Source of the DNA: Pseudomonas entomophila L48 | Lineage (GTDB): Bacteria; Pseudomonadota; Gammaproteobacteria; Pseudomonadales; Pseudomonadaceae | Direction of reading: 5' to 3' | Assembly (NCBI RefSeq): GCF_000026105.1 | Contig: NC_008027.1 | Location: 117,501-181,500 of the forward strand | Length of the DNA: 64,000 nt | Shown here: piece by piece, positions 51,873 through 61,955 of the stretch | Layout of the letters: each line of letters starts with the position of its first letter | Numbering within the stretch: the stretch's first letter is position 1 | Program-made: the position numbers and the translations under genes | Notes under the pieces: generated by a model | Databases searched by the model: none | The model's input: the letters and a program-made list of their open reading frames with translations, nothing else | Told to the model about the DNA's origin: nothing

Positions 51873-52327
51873 AGCCTCCGGGCCACGGCGCGCAGCGTAT
51901 GCAGCGCGTCGTGATCCCGGGCCAGGTCCGGTGCCAGCCGGGCCAGCCAATCTTCCGTCCCATTCTGTTCGGCGGGCCAATCGCGGGCCAATGCTTCCAG
52001 GCGCTCAAGCAGCGTGCGTTCAGCCTGTAGCTCCAGGTACTTCACTTGCTCACGCAGCACGCTCAAGTTCGGGTCGGCCAGCGCCTGCTCGCGCCACTGC
52101 TGGCGTAGCGTGCGCAGCGGGAAGACCACGTCCTGCTGCCAGGGGCTGGCTAATGCTTGAAGGGCCTGTATCCGTTGTTCATTCGGGGCTACCTGGCGTG
52201 CCTGCAGCCAGGTACCGCAGAGCAGCAGGCAGACATCGCCGCCCAGCGCCTGGAGGGCCAGGCAGGCGCCTTCGACACCCGGCCGTGCGTACAGGGCCAA
52301 GGCATGGTTCCACAGGTCGGTGTGCAT
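51848..52327 (-). CDS. TIGR02444-family protein, function unknown
   Basis: 159 residues. The start (HTDLWNHALALYARPGVEGACLALQ) and the segment GGDVCLLLCGTWLQ match the TIGR02444 / DUF2390 family, conserved beside algP and the ABC-F gene in pseudomonads. Mostly helical, with no membrane segment. Function is not known. It starts 50 bp from the divergent ABC-F gene and overlaps algP at its 3' end. Confidence 0.85.
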   Translation of the reverse strand: MHTDLWNHALALYARPGVEGACLALQALGGDVCLLLCGTWLQARQVAPNEQRIQALQALASPWQQDVVFPLRTLRQQWREQALADPNLSVLREQVKYLELQAERTLLERLEALARDWPAEQNGTEDWLARLAPDLARDHDALHTLRAVARRLQEAEEGD

Positions 52328-52377
52328 GGTTTCACTCGCGCCAGTGATCGGGGAAGCTGGTAGACTCCGCGACCATC

Positions 52378-54288
52378 ATGATCAGACTATCGAACCTCAC
52401 TTTACAGCGTGGTCCACAGCGCCTGCTAGAAGGCGCCGAGATGACCCTGCACACCGGTCACAAGGCCGGCCTGATCGGCGCCAACGGCGCCGGCAAATCC
52501 AGCCTGTTCGCGCTGCTGCGCGGTGAGCTGTCGCCCGATGCTGGCGACTGCCTGCTGCCTGGCGACTGGCGCATCGCCCACATGCGCCAGGAGGTCGACA
52601 CCCTCGACCGCATCGCCGTGGACTATGTGCTCGATGGCGATGCCCGCCTGCGCAAGGTCCAGGCCGACCTGGCCGCCGCCGAGCAAGCCCACGACGGCAC
52701 CGCCCTGGCGCGCCTGCACAGTGAGCTGGACAGCGCCGACGGCTACAGCGCCGACGCGCGTGCGCGCAAGCTGCTGGCCGGCCTTGGGTTCACCAACGAG
52801 CAGATGGACCGCCGTGTCGGCGACTTCTCCGGTGGCTGGCGGATGCGCCTGAACCTGGCCCAGGCATTGATGTGTCCGTCCGACCTGCTGCTGCTCGACG
52901 AACCGACCAACCACCTGGACCTGGACGCCATCCTCTGGCTCGAGGACTGGCTCAAGGGCTATCCGGGCACGCTGCTGCTGATCTCTCACGACCGCGACTT
53001 CCTCGATGCCGTGGTCGACCATGTGCTGCATGTCGAGCAGCGCAAGCTCAACCTCTACAAGGGCGGCTACAGCGCCTTCGAGCGCACCCGCGCCGAACGC
53101 CTGGCGCAACAGCAGCAGGCCTACGAGAAGCAGCAGGCGCAGCGCGCGCACATGGAAAAGTACATCGCCCGCTTCAAGGCCCAGGCCACCAAGGCCCGCC
53201 AGGCGCAGAGCCGGATCAAGGCCCTGGAGCGCATGGAGGAGCTGTCGGCGGCCCATGTCGACTCGCCGTTCGACTTCGTCTTCCGCGAGTCCGAGAAGAT
53301 TTCCAGCCCCTTGCTCGACCTGTCCGAAGGTCGTCTGGGCTACGGCGACAAAGCCATCCTCGAGAAGGTCAAGCTGCAGCTGGCGCCCGGAGCGCGCATC
53401 GGCCTGCTCGGCCCCAATGGCGCGGGCAAGTCGACCCTGATCAAGAACCTGGCCGGTGAGCTGCAGCCTTTGTCAGGGCGCCTGGTGCGGGGTGAGAACC
53501 TCGCCGTCGGTTACTTCGCCCAGCACCAGCTCGACTCGCTGGACGACAAGGCCAGCCCGTTGCTGCACCTGCAACGCATCGCCCCCGGCGAGCGCGAGCA
53601 GACCCTGCGCGACTTCCTCGGTGGCTTCGACTTCCACGGCAACCGCGTCGACGAGCCGGTGGTCAATTTCTCCGGTGGCGAAAAGGCGCGCCTGGCCCTG
53701 GCGCTGATCGCCTGGGAACGGCCGAACCTGCTGCTGCTCGATGAACCGACCAACCACCTGGACCTGGAGATGCGCCTGGCGCTGACCATGGCCCTGCAAG
53801 AGTTCGCCGGCGCCGTGGTGGTGGTTTCCCACGACCGTCACTTGCTCAAGAGCACCACCAACGACTTCTTGCTGGTGGCCGATGGCAAGGTCGACACCTT
53901 CGACGGCGACCTGGACGATTACAGCCGCTGGCTGGTCGAGTACCGTCAGCGCAACGCGCCGGCCAACAGCACGCCAGTCAACCCGGACAAAACTGACAAG
54001 AAGGCCCAGCGCCAGGCTGCCGCGGCCTTGCGCCAGCAGTTGGCGCCGCACAAGAAGGCGGCCGACAAGCTGGAAACCGAGCTCAACCAGGTCCACAAGG
54101 CACTGGCCGAGATCGAAGCGGCGCTGGGCGACAGTGGCTTGTACGAGGCCTCGCGCAAGGATGAGCTGCGCGACCTGCTGGCCCGCCAGACCACGTTCAA
54201 GCAACGCGAAGGCGAGCTTGAAGAGGCCTGGATGGAAGCCCTGGAAACGCTGGAAAGCATGCAGGCCGAGCTCGAGGCGCTGAGCTGA
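52378..54288 (+). CDS. ABC-F family ATPase (YheS-like)
   Basis: 636 residues with two ABC ATPase domains in one chain and no membrane part, the ABC-F layout. First site: GANGAGKSS (about 34-42), FSGGWRMRL, LLLLDEPTNHLDLD. Second site: GPNGAGKST (about 345-353), FSGGEKARLAL, LLLLDEPTNHLDLE. The interdomain linker is charged and helical (RLAQQQQAYEKQQAQRAHME). The C-terminal 110 residues form a coiled-coil extension. ABC-F proteins act on the ribosome; this one resembles YheS. No clear ribosome site precedes ATG 52378. The stop overlaps the next start by one base. Confidence 0.94.
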   Translation: MIRLSNLTLQRGPQRLLEGAEMTLHTGHKAGLIGANGAGKSSLFALLRGELSPDAGDCLLPGDWRIAHMRQEVDTLDRIAVDYVLDGDARLRKVQADLAAAEQAHDGTALARLHSELDSADGYSADARARKLLAGLGFTNEQMDRRVGDFSGGWRMRLNLAQALMCPSDLLLLDEPTNHLDLDAILWLEDWLKGYPGTLLLISHDRDFLDAVVDHVLHVEQRKLNLYKGGYSAFERTRAERLAQQQQAYEKQQAQRAHMEKYIARFKAQATKARQAQSRIKALERMEELSAAHVDSPFDFVFRESEKISSPLLDLSEGRLGYGDKAILEKVKLQLAPGARIGLLGPNGAGKSTLIKNLAGELQPLSGRLVRGENLAVGYFAQHQLDSLDDKASPLLHLQRIAPGEREQTLRDFLGGFDFHGNRVDEPVVNFSGGEKARLALALIAWERPNLLLLDEPTNHLDLEMRLALTMALQEFAGAVVVVSHDRHLLKSTTNDFLLVADGKVDTFDGDLDDYSRWLVEYRQRNAPANSTPVNPDKTDKKAQRQAAAALRQQLAPHKKAADKLETELNQVHKALAEIEAALGDSGLYEASRKDELRDLLARQTTFKQREGELEEAWMEALETLESMQAELEALS

Positions 54289-54875
54289 TGGAGGAACTGC
54301 GTTCGCTGCTGCCAGGGCAATGGATGGACACGTTCTGGCTGGGGCTGCAGATCCTGCTGATCCTGATCGCCGCGTTCATCCTGCAGCGCATGGTCGCCCG
54401 TGGGTTGAGGAGCCTGGGCGAGCGTTATCCGCTGCCGCACGAATTGATGGTGCCGGTGCGCGGTGCCTTGCGCTGGCTGATCATGGGCAGCGCGCTGCTG
54501 TTCGTGCTGGAGCGCATGGGGGTGTCGGCCACGGTATTGTGGACGGCGCTCTCTGGCTTCGTTGCGGTGGCGGCGGTGGCCTTCTTCGCCATCTGGAGCG
54601 TGCTGTCCAACCTGCTGTGCGCGGTGCTGATCTTCACCGTGGGGCCGTTTCGCATCGGCGATGTGGTCGAGCTGGTCGATACCCTGGACAAGCCGGGGGT
54701 GAAAGGCCGGGTGATCGCCATCAACCTGCTGTACACCACGCTGATGGAGACGCCCGAGGCGGGTGGGGCGCTGGTGCAGGTGCCGAACAGCCAGTTCTTC
54801 CAGAAGGCGGTGCGGCGTTGGCGGGGGGCTGAAGTGCCTGTGCCTGTCAAAGACCCGGCCATCGAGGCTGATTGA
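54288..54875 (+). CDS. MscS-like mechanosensitive channel protein, short
   Basis: 195 residues: three membrane segments (LQILLILIAAFILQ; ALRWLIMGSALLFVLE; WTALSGFVAVAAVAFFAIWS) then the MscS beta domain with FTVGPFRIGDVVEL and VQVPNSQFFQKAVRRW. It is a minimal family member, lacking the larger C-terminal domain. ATGA overlap with the ABC-F gene implies co-translation. Confidence 0.88.
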   Translation: MEELRSLLPGQWMDTFWLGLQILLILIAAFILQRMVARGLRSLGERYPLPHELMVPVRGALRWLIMGSALLFVLERMGVSATVLWTALSGFVAVAAVAFFAIWSVLSNLLCAVLIFTVGPFRIGDVVELVDTLDKPGVKGRVIAINLLYTTLMETPEAGGALVQVPNSQFFQKAVRRWRGAEVPVPVKDPAIEAD

Positions 54876-54895
54876 AGCCTCACGTCACCCGCACT

Positions 54896-54926
54896 GGCCG
54901 GTTCGCCGGCAAAGCCGGCTCCTACG
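54896..54926. repeat. Solitary REP-like hairpin
   Basis: GGCCGGTTCGCCGGCAAAGC followed by CGGCTCCTAC: one REP-like unit of the family with a GCCGGCTCCTAC foot, without an inverted partner. It lies 21 bp after the MscS-like gene. Confidence 0.7.
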
Positions 54927-55027
54927 GGTGCAGCGCAGTGCTTGTGGATGGTGTAAAAACCACTGGTTATTTTTTCGCCAGCACCGTAGCTTAACGTTTT
55001 GCAATAAATGTTCGAGCGAGGTGTGCG

Positions 55028-55660
55028 ATGTCGATGGAAACGTGGTTGGCCTTCTTTGCCGCGTGCTGGGTGATCAGCCTGTCGCCGGGCGCCGGGGCGA
55101 TCGCCTCGATGTCCAGCGGGCTGCAGTATGGCTTCTGGCGTGGCTACTGGAACGCCCTGGGGCTGCAACTGGGCCTGATCGTGCAAATCGCCATCATCGC
55201 CGCCGGTGTCGGCGCCATCCTCGCCGCTTCGGCCACCGCCTTCCAGATCATCAAGTGGTTTGGTGTCGTCTACCTGGTCTACCTTGCCTACAAGCAATGG
55301 AAGGCCTTGCCGATGGACATGAGCGACGAGTCCGGCGTGCGCCCGATCGGCAAGCCGCTGAGCCTGGTGTTCCGTGGCTTCCTGGTCAACGTCAGCAATC
55401 CCAAGGCGTTGGTGTTCATGCTCGCGGTGCTGCCGCAGTTCATCAACCCGCATGAAGCGCTGCTGCCGCAGTACGTGGCGATCACCGTGACCATGATCAG
55501 CGTCGACATGCTGGTGATGGCGGGCTACACCGGGCTGGCGTCGCGGGTGCTGCGCCTGTTGCGCACCCCTAAACAGCAGAAGCGCCTGAACCGTACGTTC
55601 GCCGGGCTGTTCATCGGCGCGGCGACCTTCCTCGCGACCCTTCGCCGGGCGCCGATCTAA
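55028..55660 (+). CDS. LysE/RhtB-family amino-acid exporter
   Basis: 210 residues, about six membrane segments, with the family signature at the N-terminus (CWVISLSPGAGAIASMSSGL, about 13-32) and GFLVNVSNPKALVFMLAVLP in the centre. Exports amino acids or related molecules; the substrate cannot be read from sequence. ATG 55028 follows GAGGTG. A REP pair follows 8 bp later. Confidence 0.92.
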   Translation: MSMETWLAFFAACWVISLSPGAGAIASMSSGLQYGFWRGYWNALGLQLGLIVQIAIIAAGVGAILAASATAFQIIKWFGVVYLVYLAYKQWKALPMDMSDESGVRPIGKPLSLVFRGFLVNVSNPKALVFMLAVLPQFINPHEALLPQYVAITVTMISVDMLVMAGYTGLASRVLRLLRTPKQQKRLNRTFAGLFIGAATFLATLRRAPI

Positions 55661-55667
55661 ACTTCAT

Positions 55668-55728
55668 CCTGTAGGAGCCAGCTTGCTGGCGAACGGACCT
55701 GTTCGCCAGCAAGCTGGCTCCTACAGGG
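55668..55728. repeat. REP pair, compact form
   Basis: CCTGTAGGAGCCAGCTTGCT and its perfect inverted copy, joined by a short spacer (about 28-bp arms). This head sequence (GCCAGCTTGCTGGCGAAC) is a third REP type. It separates two convergent genes. Confidence 0.9.
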
Positions 55729-55740
55729 GATCGTGTGGCT

Positions 55741-56493
55741 TCAACGTTGTTTGTCGACCAAACCCTTGAGCAGGTCCACCGGCAACGGAAAGACGATGGT
55801 CGAGCTCTTGTCCCCGGCAATCGCCCCCAACGTCTGCATGTAGCGCAACTGCATCGCCCCAGGCTCCTTGCCCAGCATCTGTGCTGCCTGCATCAGTTTC
55901 TCCGACGCTTGCAACTCGCCCTCGGCATGGATCACCTTGGCCCGCCGCTCGCGCTCGGCCTCGGCCTGGCGGGCGATGGCGCGGACCATCGACTCGTTGA
56001 GGTCGACATGCTTGATCTCGACATTGGCCACCTTGATGCCCCAAGCGTCGGTCTGCGCGTCGAGCACGGCGCGGATGTCGGCATTGAGCTGCTCGCGCTC
56101 GGCCAGCAGTTCGTCGAGTTCGTGCTTGCCGAGCACCGCGCGCAAGGTGGTCTGGGCCAGCTGGCTGGTGGCGCTGAGAAAATCCTCGACCTGGATGATC
56201 GCCTTCTGCGGGTCGAGCACGCGGAAGTACACCACGGCGTTGACCTTCACTGACACGTTGTCGCGGGTGATCACGTCCTGGGGCGGCACGTCGAGCACCA
56301 CCGTGCGCAAGTCGACCCGCACCATCTGCTGGATCCCCGGGATCAGGATGATCAACCCCGGCCCCTTGACCTGCCAGAAGCGCCCGAGCTGGAACACCAC
56401 CCCGCGCTCGTACTCGCGCAGGATACGCAAGGCCGACAGCAGCAACAGGGCCAGCAGCACCAGCAGGGTGCCGAAACCGAACTGCATGAACAT
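55741..56493 (-). CDS. Slipin (stomatin-like SPFH protein)
   Basis: 250 residues. An N-terminal membrane hairpin ([18 protein letters not shown]) is followed by an SPFH domain ([39 protein letters not shown]) and a helical C-terminus ([20 protein letters not shown]). Forms membrane microdomain scaffolds. ATG 56493 is preferred, with AAGGAG 7 nt upstream; a GTG two codons earlier is too near the ribosome site. It is paired with the NfeD gene directly upstream, the usual arrangement. Confidence 0.93.
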   Translation of the reverse strand: MFMQFGFGTLLVLLALLLLSALRILREYERGVVFQLGRFWQVKGPGLIILIPGIQQMVRVDLRTVVLDVPPQDVITRDNVSVKVNAVVYFRVLDPQKAIIQVEDFLSATSQLAQTTLRAVLGKHELDELLAEREQLNADIRAVLDAQTDAWGIKVANVEIKHVDLNESMVRAIARQAEAERERRAKVIHAEGELQASEKLMQAAQMLGKEPGAMQLRYMQTLGAIAGDKSSTIVFPLPVDLLKGLVDKQR

Positions 56494-56495
56494 CT

Positions 56496-57839
56496 TCACT
56501 CTCCTTGCGCCGTGGGCGCGGTGGCGCTGACTTCGAGCGTCAGGCCGTTACGGGCCAAGATCCTGACGTGCTGGCCGGGTTGCAAGGGGGTCGCGCACTG
56601 CGCCTGCCACTGTTCGCCCTGGGCCTGTACCGAGCCGAGGAACGGGTTGTCCTGGTGTACCACGGTCACGGTGACCAGGCTGCCCACCAGCCCGGCGTCA
56701 CCGCTGACCAGCGCCCGCCGGCGTGCCCTGAGCGCCATGCCCAGCACGCCGCCGAGCAACAGTGCCGAGACCACGGCGAGGCTGATGATCAGCGCCAAGG
56801 GAATGCCGAAGCCGGGAGCATCGGTGTCCAGCAGGATCAGTGCGCCAACCACGAAGGCGATGATGCCGCCGAAGCCGATCACGCCGAAGCTGGGCAGGAA
56901 CGCTTCGGCAACCATGAAAGCGATCCCCAACAGGATCAACGCCACGCCGGCATGGCTGACCGGCAACAGTTGCAGGGCGTACAACGCCAGCAGCAGGCAG
57001 ATGCCACCAACCACGCCTCCCGCGCCGGTGCCGGGGTTCATGAACTCGAACAACAGGCCGTACACCCCGATCATGATCAGGATCAGCGCCACGCTGGGGT
57101 TGGTGATCACTGCCAGCAGGCGTGTGCGCCAGTCGGGCAGGTGCTCCACCACTGCAGCGTTGGCGGTGCGCAGTTGCACGGGCTGGCCGGCGACCTGCAA
57201 GGTGCGGCCATCGAGCTGGCGCAGCAGTTCAGGCAGGTCGCTGGCGACCAGGTCGATCACCTTCAGGCGCAGGGCTTCGCTGGCCGAGAGACTCACGGCT
57301 TCGCGTACCGCTTTTTCCGCCCAGTCGGCGTTGCGCCCGCGCAACTCAGCCAGGCCGCGGATATAGGCGGCGGCATCGTTGACCTGCTTGCGAGCGAGGG
57401 TGTCGTCCTCCTTGTTGGCGGGCGGTTTGTCGCCCATGCCAGGCGCGCCGATCTGCACCGGTGTCGCCGCGCCCAGGTTGGTACCAGGCGCCATCGCCGC
57501 TACATGGCTGGCATAGAGGATGTAGGTACCGGCGCTGGCTGCCCGGGCGCCGCCGGGAGCGACGAAGGTGACCACTGGCACGGGGCTGGCGAGGATGGCC
57601 TTGATGATCTGGCGCATGGCGCTGTCCAGCCCACCGGGAGTGTCCAGGCGGATCACCACCAGTTGCGCGCCTTGTCCCTGCGCCTGCTCCAGGCCGCGCA
57701 GCAGATAATCGGCGCTGGCCGGGCCGATGGCGTCGTCGACGCTCAGCAGCCAGGCATCGGTGCCCGGCGCGGCCTGGCCGCTCGGGGCAAGACCAAGCAA
57801 CAGCGACAGCAGCAACACGCGCCAGCCGTGAGCGATCAC
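56496..57839 (-). CDS. NfeD/STOPP membrane serine protease (long form)
   Basis: 447 residues. Signal peptide ([16 protein letters not shown]), ClpP-like protease domain (about 28-230) with [18 protein letters not shown] and the catalytic-serine region [17 protein letters not shown], four membrane segments (about 235-370), and a C-terminal OB domain (about 385-447). Long NfeD proteases cut stomatin C-termini; the partner slipin is encoded immediately downstream. The start is GTG at 57839 with GAGGTG 7 nt upstream. Confidence 0.93.
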   Translation of the reverse strand: MIAHGWRVLLLSLLLGLAPSGQAAPGTDAWLLSVDDAIGPASADYLLRGLEQAQGQGAQLVVIRLDTPGGLDSAMRQIIKAILASPVPVVTFVAPGGARAASAGTYILYASHVAAMAPGTNLGAATPVQIGAPGMGDKPPANKEDDTLARKQVNDAAAYIRGLAELRGRNADWAEKAVREAVSLSASEALRLKVIDLVASDLPELLRQLDGRTLQVAGQPVQLRTANAAVVEHLPDWRTRLLAVITNPSVALILIMIGVYGLLFEFMNPGTGAGGVVGGICLLLALYALQLLPVSHAGVALILLGIAFMVAEAFLPSFGVIGFGGIIAFVVGALILLDTDAPGFGIPLALIISLAVVSALLLGGVLGMALRARRRALVSGDAGLVGSLVTVTVVHQDNPFLGSVQAQGEQWQAQCATPLQPGQHVRILARNGLTLEVSATAPTAQGE

Positions 57840-57935
57840 CTGTCGTCACCTCGTGCGGACCTGTTCCTGAAGTTTAGCCGTGCGTGACCGACCACGGCCT
57901 AAACTTGAGGGTGGGGGCTAAACCGGAGGTGCATC

Positions 57936-58394
57936 ATGCGAATGGCCAAGACCCTTCAGCAGCGCCTGGACCAGGCCAACTGCGACTACGACATCGTTCC
58001 CCATCCACATTCGGCCACCAGCCTGGAGTCGGCGCGCACGGCCGGCGTGCCCGCCGAGCGGGTCGCCAAGTCGGTGATGCTCGACGACCGCCATGGCAAC
58101 TACATCATGGCCGTGCTGCCGGCCAACCGGCACCTGGACATGACCGAGGTGCGCATGACCGGCGCCTGGCAGCTGACCCGCGAGAGTGCGTTGCCCAGCC
58201 TGTTCGGTGACTGCGAACGTGGCGCGATCCCGGCGCTCGGCGACGCCTACAACATCCCGATGCTGCTCGACCGCACACTGACCCGCCAGGGTGATGTCTA
58301 CCTCGAGGCGGGTGACCACGATCACCTGATCCACATGAGCATGGAGCAATACTTGAAACTGGTGCCGCACGCCCAAGTGCGCGAATTGAGCTGA
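57936..58394 (+). CDS. YbaK/EbsC-family aminoacyl-tRNA deacylase-like protein
   Basis: 152 residues of the YbaK/ProX fold (KTLQQRLDQANCDYDIVPHP; RVAKSVMLDDRHGNYIMAVL with the conserved lysine of AKSVML). The family hydrolyses mischarged tRNAs. ATG 57936 follows GGAGGTG. It is divergent from nfeD, with a 96-bp gap holding both promoters. Confidence 0.9.
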   Translation: MRMAKTLQQRLDQANCDYDIVPHPHSATSLESARTAGVPAERVAKSVMLDDRHGNYIMAVLPANRHLDMTEVRMTGAWQLTRESALPSLFGDCERGAIPALGDAYNIPMLLDRTLTRQGDVYLEAGDHDHLIHMSMEQYLKLVPHAQVRELS

Positions 58395-58453
58395 TGCTCG
58401 CAACCAACGCCGGGCTGGCGTCGTGGACGACCGCCCGGCCAGAGGAGTGAACC

Positions 58454-58696
58454 ATGGAAGCGCCGATCCACAAGTTTTCCGAACTGTTCAAGCAATTGGG
58501 GCTGCCGGACGATCCGCTGGGCATCGACCAGTTCATTACCAGCCATTCCCCGCTCAAGGGGGATGTGAAGCTGGTGGATGCGCCCTTCTGGAACGATGCC
58601 CAGCGGGGGTTTCTCAAGCAAAGCATCGAGGAAGATGCCGATTGGGCGGAGCTGTTCGATCAGCTCAATGAAGCCTTGCGTCGTCCACGAAAATAA
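58454..58696 (+). CDS. DUF2789 small protein
   Basis: 80 residues, acidic, matching DUF2789 as remembered (HKFSELFKQLGLPDDPLGID; FWNDAQRGFLKQSIEEDADW). No membrane segment. Function unknown. AGAGGAG precedes ATG. Confidence 0.85.
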   Translation: MEAPIHKFSELFKQLGLPDDPLGIDQFITSHSPLKGDVKLVDAPFWNDAQRGFLKQSIEEDADWAELFDQLNEALRRPRK

Positions 58697-58766
58697 AGCG
58701 CCGAGCGGCACCTGATGGGTGATCGGGCCGTTGCTATGCTCAGGAAAAACAACAGGGGATGGCGCG

Positions 58767-59405
58767 ATGAAAGATCCCTACGCACCAGGTTTCTGGTGCT
58801 CCGTGACGATCCTGGGCACCCTGACAGCCGGCTACTTCTACGGTATCCGGCACACCCAGCAGATGAGCCAGGCCGTGCAGTTTCTGTATGCCGCCGCCGC
58901 GGTCACCGCGGCGGTGTCGTTGTGCGGGCTGGCATGGATCGCCTGGCAGCAGTTGCACCTGAACCGCCGTGAAGTGGCCCAGGGGCGAACACTGCTGACC
59001 ATCTGGAACACCAAGGTCGCCCTGCGCCGGGTCGAGACGGTGTTCGACCGTTATTTCTGGGGCAGCTACTGGCATTCCGGGCGCACGTTCGAAGAGGTCA
59101 TGGGCGAGCTCAAGGGCACCCCCCTGGAGCAGAGTCTGGATGCCCTCAAGCGCCAGTGCCGGGAGCTCGACCGGGAAGTGCATGATCACCATCACCATTG
59201 GCTGGCCAATGCCCGCGACCTGTCCAGCGTGGCCACGGCCATGGCCCGTGAACGCTACCAGCTGGACTTGTGCGACGCGCCGGTGCGCGACGGTGGCAAC
59301 ACCGCCGTGCTCAACCGTGACCTGGAAGTGCTGGTGTACACCTGGTCGGCGCGGCTGCGCAGCTTCGACCATCAGCTGGACGAGCTGGAGCGCGCCTACC
59401 ACTGA
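58767..59405 (+). CDS. Conserved membrane-anchored protein, function unknown
   Basis: 212 residues with two N-terminal membrane segments (FWCSVTILGTLTAGYFYG and VQFLYAAAAVTAAVSLCGLA, ending about 60), then a soluble helical domain with a His-rich stretch (VHDHHHHWLANARD). I do not recognise the family. ATG 58767 is chosen because AGGGGA lies 7 nt upstream. It converges with the CBS gene, three bases apart. Confidence 0.75.
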   Translation: MKDPYAPGFWCSVTILGTLTAGYFYGIRHTQQMSQAVQFLYAAAAVTAAVSLCGLAWIAWQQLHLNRREVAQGRTLLTIWNTKVALRRVETVFDRYFWGSYWHSGRTFEEVMGELKGTPLEQSLDALKRQCRELDREVHDHHHHWLANARDLSSVATAMARERYQLDLCDAPVRDGGNTAVLNRDLEVLVYTWSARLRSFDHQLDELERAYH

Positions 59406-59408
59406 GGG

Positions 59409-59846
59409 TCATTCGCCGCGAATGTACTGCTCCAGTTGCAGGATGAGGTTGGCCTGCTCGGCGATGGTTTCCTTCACCAGGTCGCCGATCGACAGCAGCC
59501 CGAGCAGCTTGCCGTTCTCCACCACCGGCAGGTGACGCAGGTGGCGGTTGGTCATCAGGTTCATGCAGTACTCGAGGTTCTGCTTGGGGTCCACGGTGAC
59601 CACCGGCGAACTCATGATTTCGCGGACGGTCGTGAACGGTGAAGAGCGGCCCTTGAGCACCAGCTTGCGAGCGTAGTCGCGTTCGCTGACGATTCCGACC
59701 ACTTGGTCGTTCTCCACCACCGGCAGGGCGCCGATGTTTTTCTCCGCCAGCATTTTCAAGGCATCAAGCACCGAATCATCAGGCGCGATGGTATAGACGG
59801 CCTGAGGTTGCGACTTGTTTTTCAGAATCTGTTCGACGTTCTTCAT
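59409..59846 (-). CDS. Two-CBS-domain protein
   Basis: 145 residues consisting almost only of two CBS domains (YTIAPDDSVLDALKMLAEKN; IMSSPVVTVDPKQNLEYCMN), a pair that binds adenine nucleotides. Stand-alone regulators of this kind sense energy state; the target is unknown. ATG 59846 starts the first conserved segment KNVEQILK. Confidence 0.92.
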   Translation of the reverse strand: MKNVEQILKNKSQPQAVYTIAPDDSVLDALKMLAEKNIGALPVVENDQVVGIVSERDYARKLVLKGRSSPFTTVREIMSSPVVTVDPKQNLEYCMNLMTNRHLRHLPVVENGKLLGLLSIGDLVKETIAEQANLILQLEQYIRGE

Positions 59847-60000
59847 ACGGGCCTCAGTGGGTGGGACTGCGATGTGTCGGAGTAAATAAAGCATCCGGCA
59901 CGGCGCTCTGCACGGCAATGCAGGAAACGGCATGGAGGCGATTGAAAAACGTCATCAGGAAGCGGGGCTGGCGCGGCCGTTCTGAGGCCCGGACGGGCCC

Positions 60001-60088
60001 CAGTAGGAGCGGCTTCAGCCGCGAACACCGGCGCAGCCGGTGCTATCCATCGCGTCGTTTGTTTCGCGGCTGAAGCCGCTCCTACAGG
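60001..60088. repeat. REP pair
   Basis: AGTAGGAGCGGCTTCAGCCG and its inverted copy flank ACCGGCGCAGCCGGT. It lies immediately after the M20 peptidase gene. Confidence 0.9.
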
Positions 60089-60097
60089 GAGGCGCTT

Positions 60098-61828
60098 TCA
60101 GAGCTTCGGCATCTGACCGATCCGCGCCACCATCTCGCTGACGATCTGCAGGTCGAGCATGAACTGCTCCACGGTCTTGAACTCGTTGTCGTTGTGCCCG
60201 GTGTACTTCACGTCCGGCATGGCCAGGCCGAACTGCACGCCGTTGGGCAGGTCGTGCACCGAGGTGGCACCGGCGGAGGTACCGAACGCGTGCTTCATGC
60301 CCAGGTTCTCGCTGGCCACGGCCAGCAGGGCCTTGACCCACTCGCCCTCGGGGTTGCGATACATCGGCTCGTCGAGGGTGTAGTCGAAGGCCACCGAAGT
60401 GTGGCTGGTACGCGCCCAGTCACCGAGCTTGTCGGAGATCTCGGACTTGAGCGTCTCGAGCGACTTGCCTTTGGGAATACGCAGGTTCACCGCCAGCTTC
60501 AGCGCTTTGTCATCCAGGCCGACGAAGGTCAGCGAGGTGGTCAGCGGGCCCATGAAGTCATCCTTGAAGCCCACACCGAGCTTGTTGCCCAGGTAGTCCA
60601 GGCCCCAGTTATCAGCGGCGTAGCGGGCGGCGTCGGTGATGTGGTTGTGCTTGAGCGGCACTTGCTTCTGCACACCGTTGAGGAAGTCGAGCATGCGCGC
60701 CACCGGGTTGACCCCGGACTCAGGCTCGGAGGAGTGCGCCGACACGCCGGTCACGGTCAGCAGCACCTGCTGGCCATCAGCCTTGGCGTCGATGCTGAAG
60801 TCGCCGTTGTGTTGCTTGACGTACTCGGCACCAGCTTTCTCCAGGGCCTTGGCCACGTCAGCTGGTTTGTCAGCGATCAGCGTTGCCACCGAGCTGCCGG
60901 GGATCTGGTTGGTGGCCAGGCCACCGGTCAGCTTCACCACTTCGGCGCCTTGGCCGGTACCGGCGCGTTTGGTGAAGGTCGCCATGACGGTGCCGTAGCC
61001 TTTCTCGGCGATCACCACCGGGTAGCCGCCGTCCAGCGCCAGGTTGTAGTCGGGGGTGGCGTTGCGTGCGAAATAATAGGGGATCGCGTCGCCGGTGGTT
61101 TCCTCGGTGGTGTCCACCAGCAGCTTGAACTGGCGGGCCAGGGGCAGTTTTTCGTCCTTGGCCACTTTCAACGCGTAGAGCGCGACGACGATGCCGTTCT
61201 TGTCGTCCTCGGTGCCACGGCCGTACATGCGGTCACCCACCAGGGTGACCTTGAACGGATCGAGTTTGGTGCCGTCCTTGAGTTTCCAGTTTTCCGGGGT
61301 CACCGGCACCACGTCGGCGTGGGCGTGGATGCCGATCACTTCCTTGCCTTCGCCGAGGGAGATCTCGTAAACACGGTTGTCGACATTGCGGAACTGCAGG
61401 CCGAAGCCTTCGGCCAGGGCCTTGATCTTGTCGGCGATCTTGAGGAATTCCGGGTTCTCGTGCTGCGGCACGCCCTCTTTGCGCACCGTCGGGATCTCCA
61501 CCAGTTCGCGCAGGGTCTGCTTGGCGGCCTCGCCGTACTTGATCCGGGTGTACAGGCCCAGCAGGCGGTTGACCTCGTCCTGCTGCTCGGCGCTCAGCGG
61601 CTTGCCGGCCAGGTACAGCTTGAGGGTGTCATCGAGCTTGTCGGCCTTGGCCAGGTCGCTGCTGGCGAGTTTGCCGAGGAACTGCTTGAAGTCGGCCGGG
61701 TTGCTGCCGTCGTAGGCCTTGATGATGGCGGCGGACTGTTGCTGGGAGAGGTTGGCGTGGGCCGGAATCGAGAACATCGCCAGGCTGGCCAGCATCACGG
61801 AAGCGGCGGAAAGCTTGGAAAATGGCAT
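60098..61828 (-). CDS. Exported M20-family dipeptidase
   Basis: About 576 residues. Signal peptide (MPFSKLSAASVMLASLAM to AHA) followed by an M20 zinc peptidase domain: metal-binding motifs IGIHAHADVVPV, YGRGTEDDKNG and DTTEETTGD, and a C-terminal GTSAGATSVHD segment. It resembles PepV/Sapep-type dipeptidases but is periplasmic. A second ATG at 61828 is preferred because the upstream AAAGGA directly abuts the ATG at 61840. Confidence 0.9.
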   Translation of the reverse strand: MPFSKLSAASVMLASLAMFSIPAHANLSQQQSAAIIKAYDGSNPADFKQFLGKLASSDLAKADKLDDTLKLYLAGKPLSAEQQDEVNRLLGLYTRIKYGEAAKQTLRELVEIPTVRKEGVPQHENPEFLKIADKIKALAEGFGLQFRNVDNRVYEISLGEGKEVIGIHAHADVVPVTPENWKLKDGTKLDPFKVTLVGDRMYGRGTEDDKNGIVVALYALKVAKDEKLPLARQFKLLVDTTEETTGDAIPYYFARNATPDYNLALDGGYPVVIAEKGYGTVMATFTKRAGTGQGAEVVKLTGGLATNQIPGSSVATLIADKPADVAKALEKAGAEYVKQHNGDFSIDAKADGQQVLLTVTGVSAHSSEPESGVNPVARMLDFLNGVQKQVPLKHNHITDAARYAADNWGLDYLGNKLGVGFKDDFMGPLTTSLTFVGLDDKALKLAVNLRIPKGKSLETLKSEISDKLGDWARTSHTSVAFDYTLDEPMYRNPEGEWVKALLAVASENLGMKHAFGTSAGATSVHDLPNGVQFGLAMPDVKYTGHNDNEFKTVEQFMLDLQIVSEMVARIGQMPKL

Positions 61829-61955
61829 GGGCGTGCGCATTCCTTTGCAAGAGTGGGAGGTGCCCGTTTACGCAAACGGGAAGATGCCCACGCTAACACC
61901 AATGCACGCCTCCTTGGGAGAGGTGGCACCGTGCGGTCACGCACAATTTCGCTTG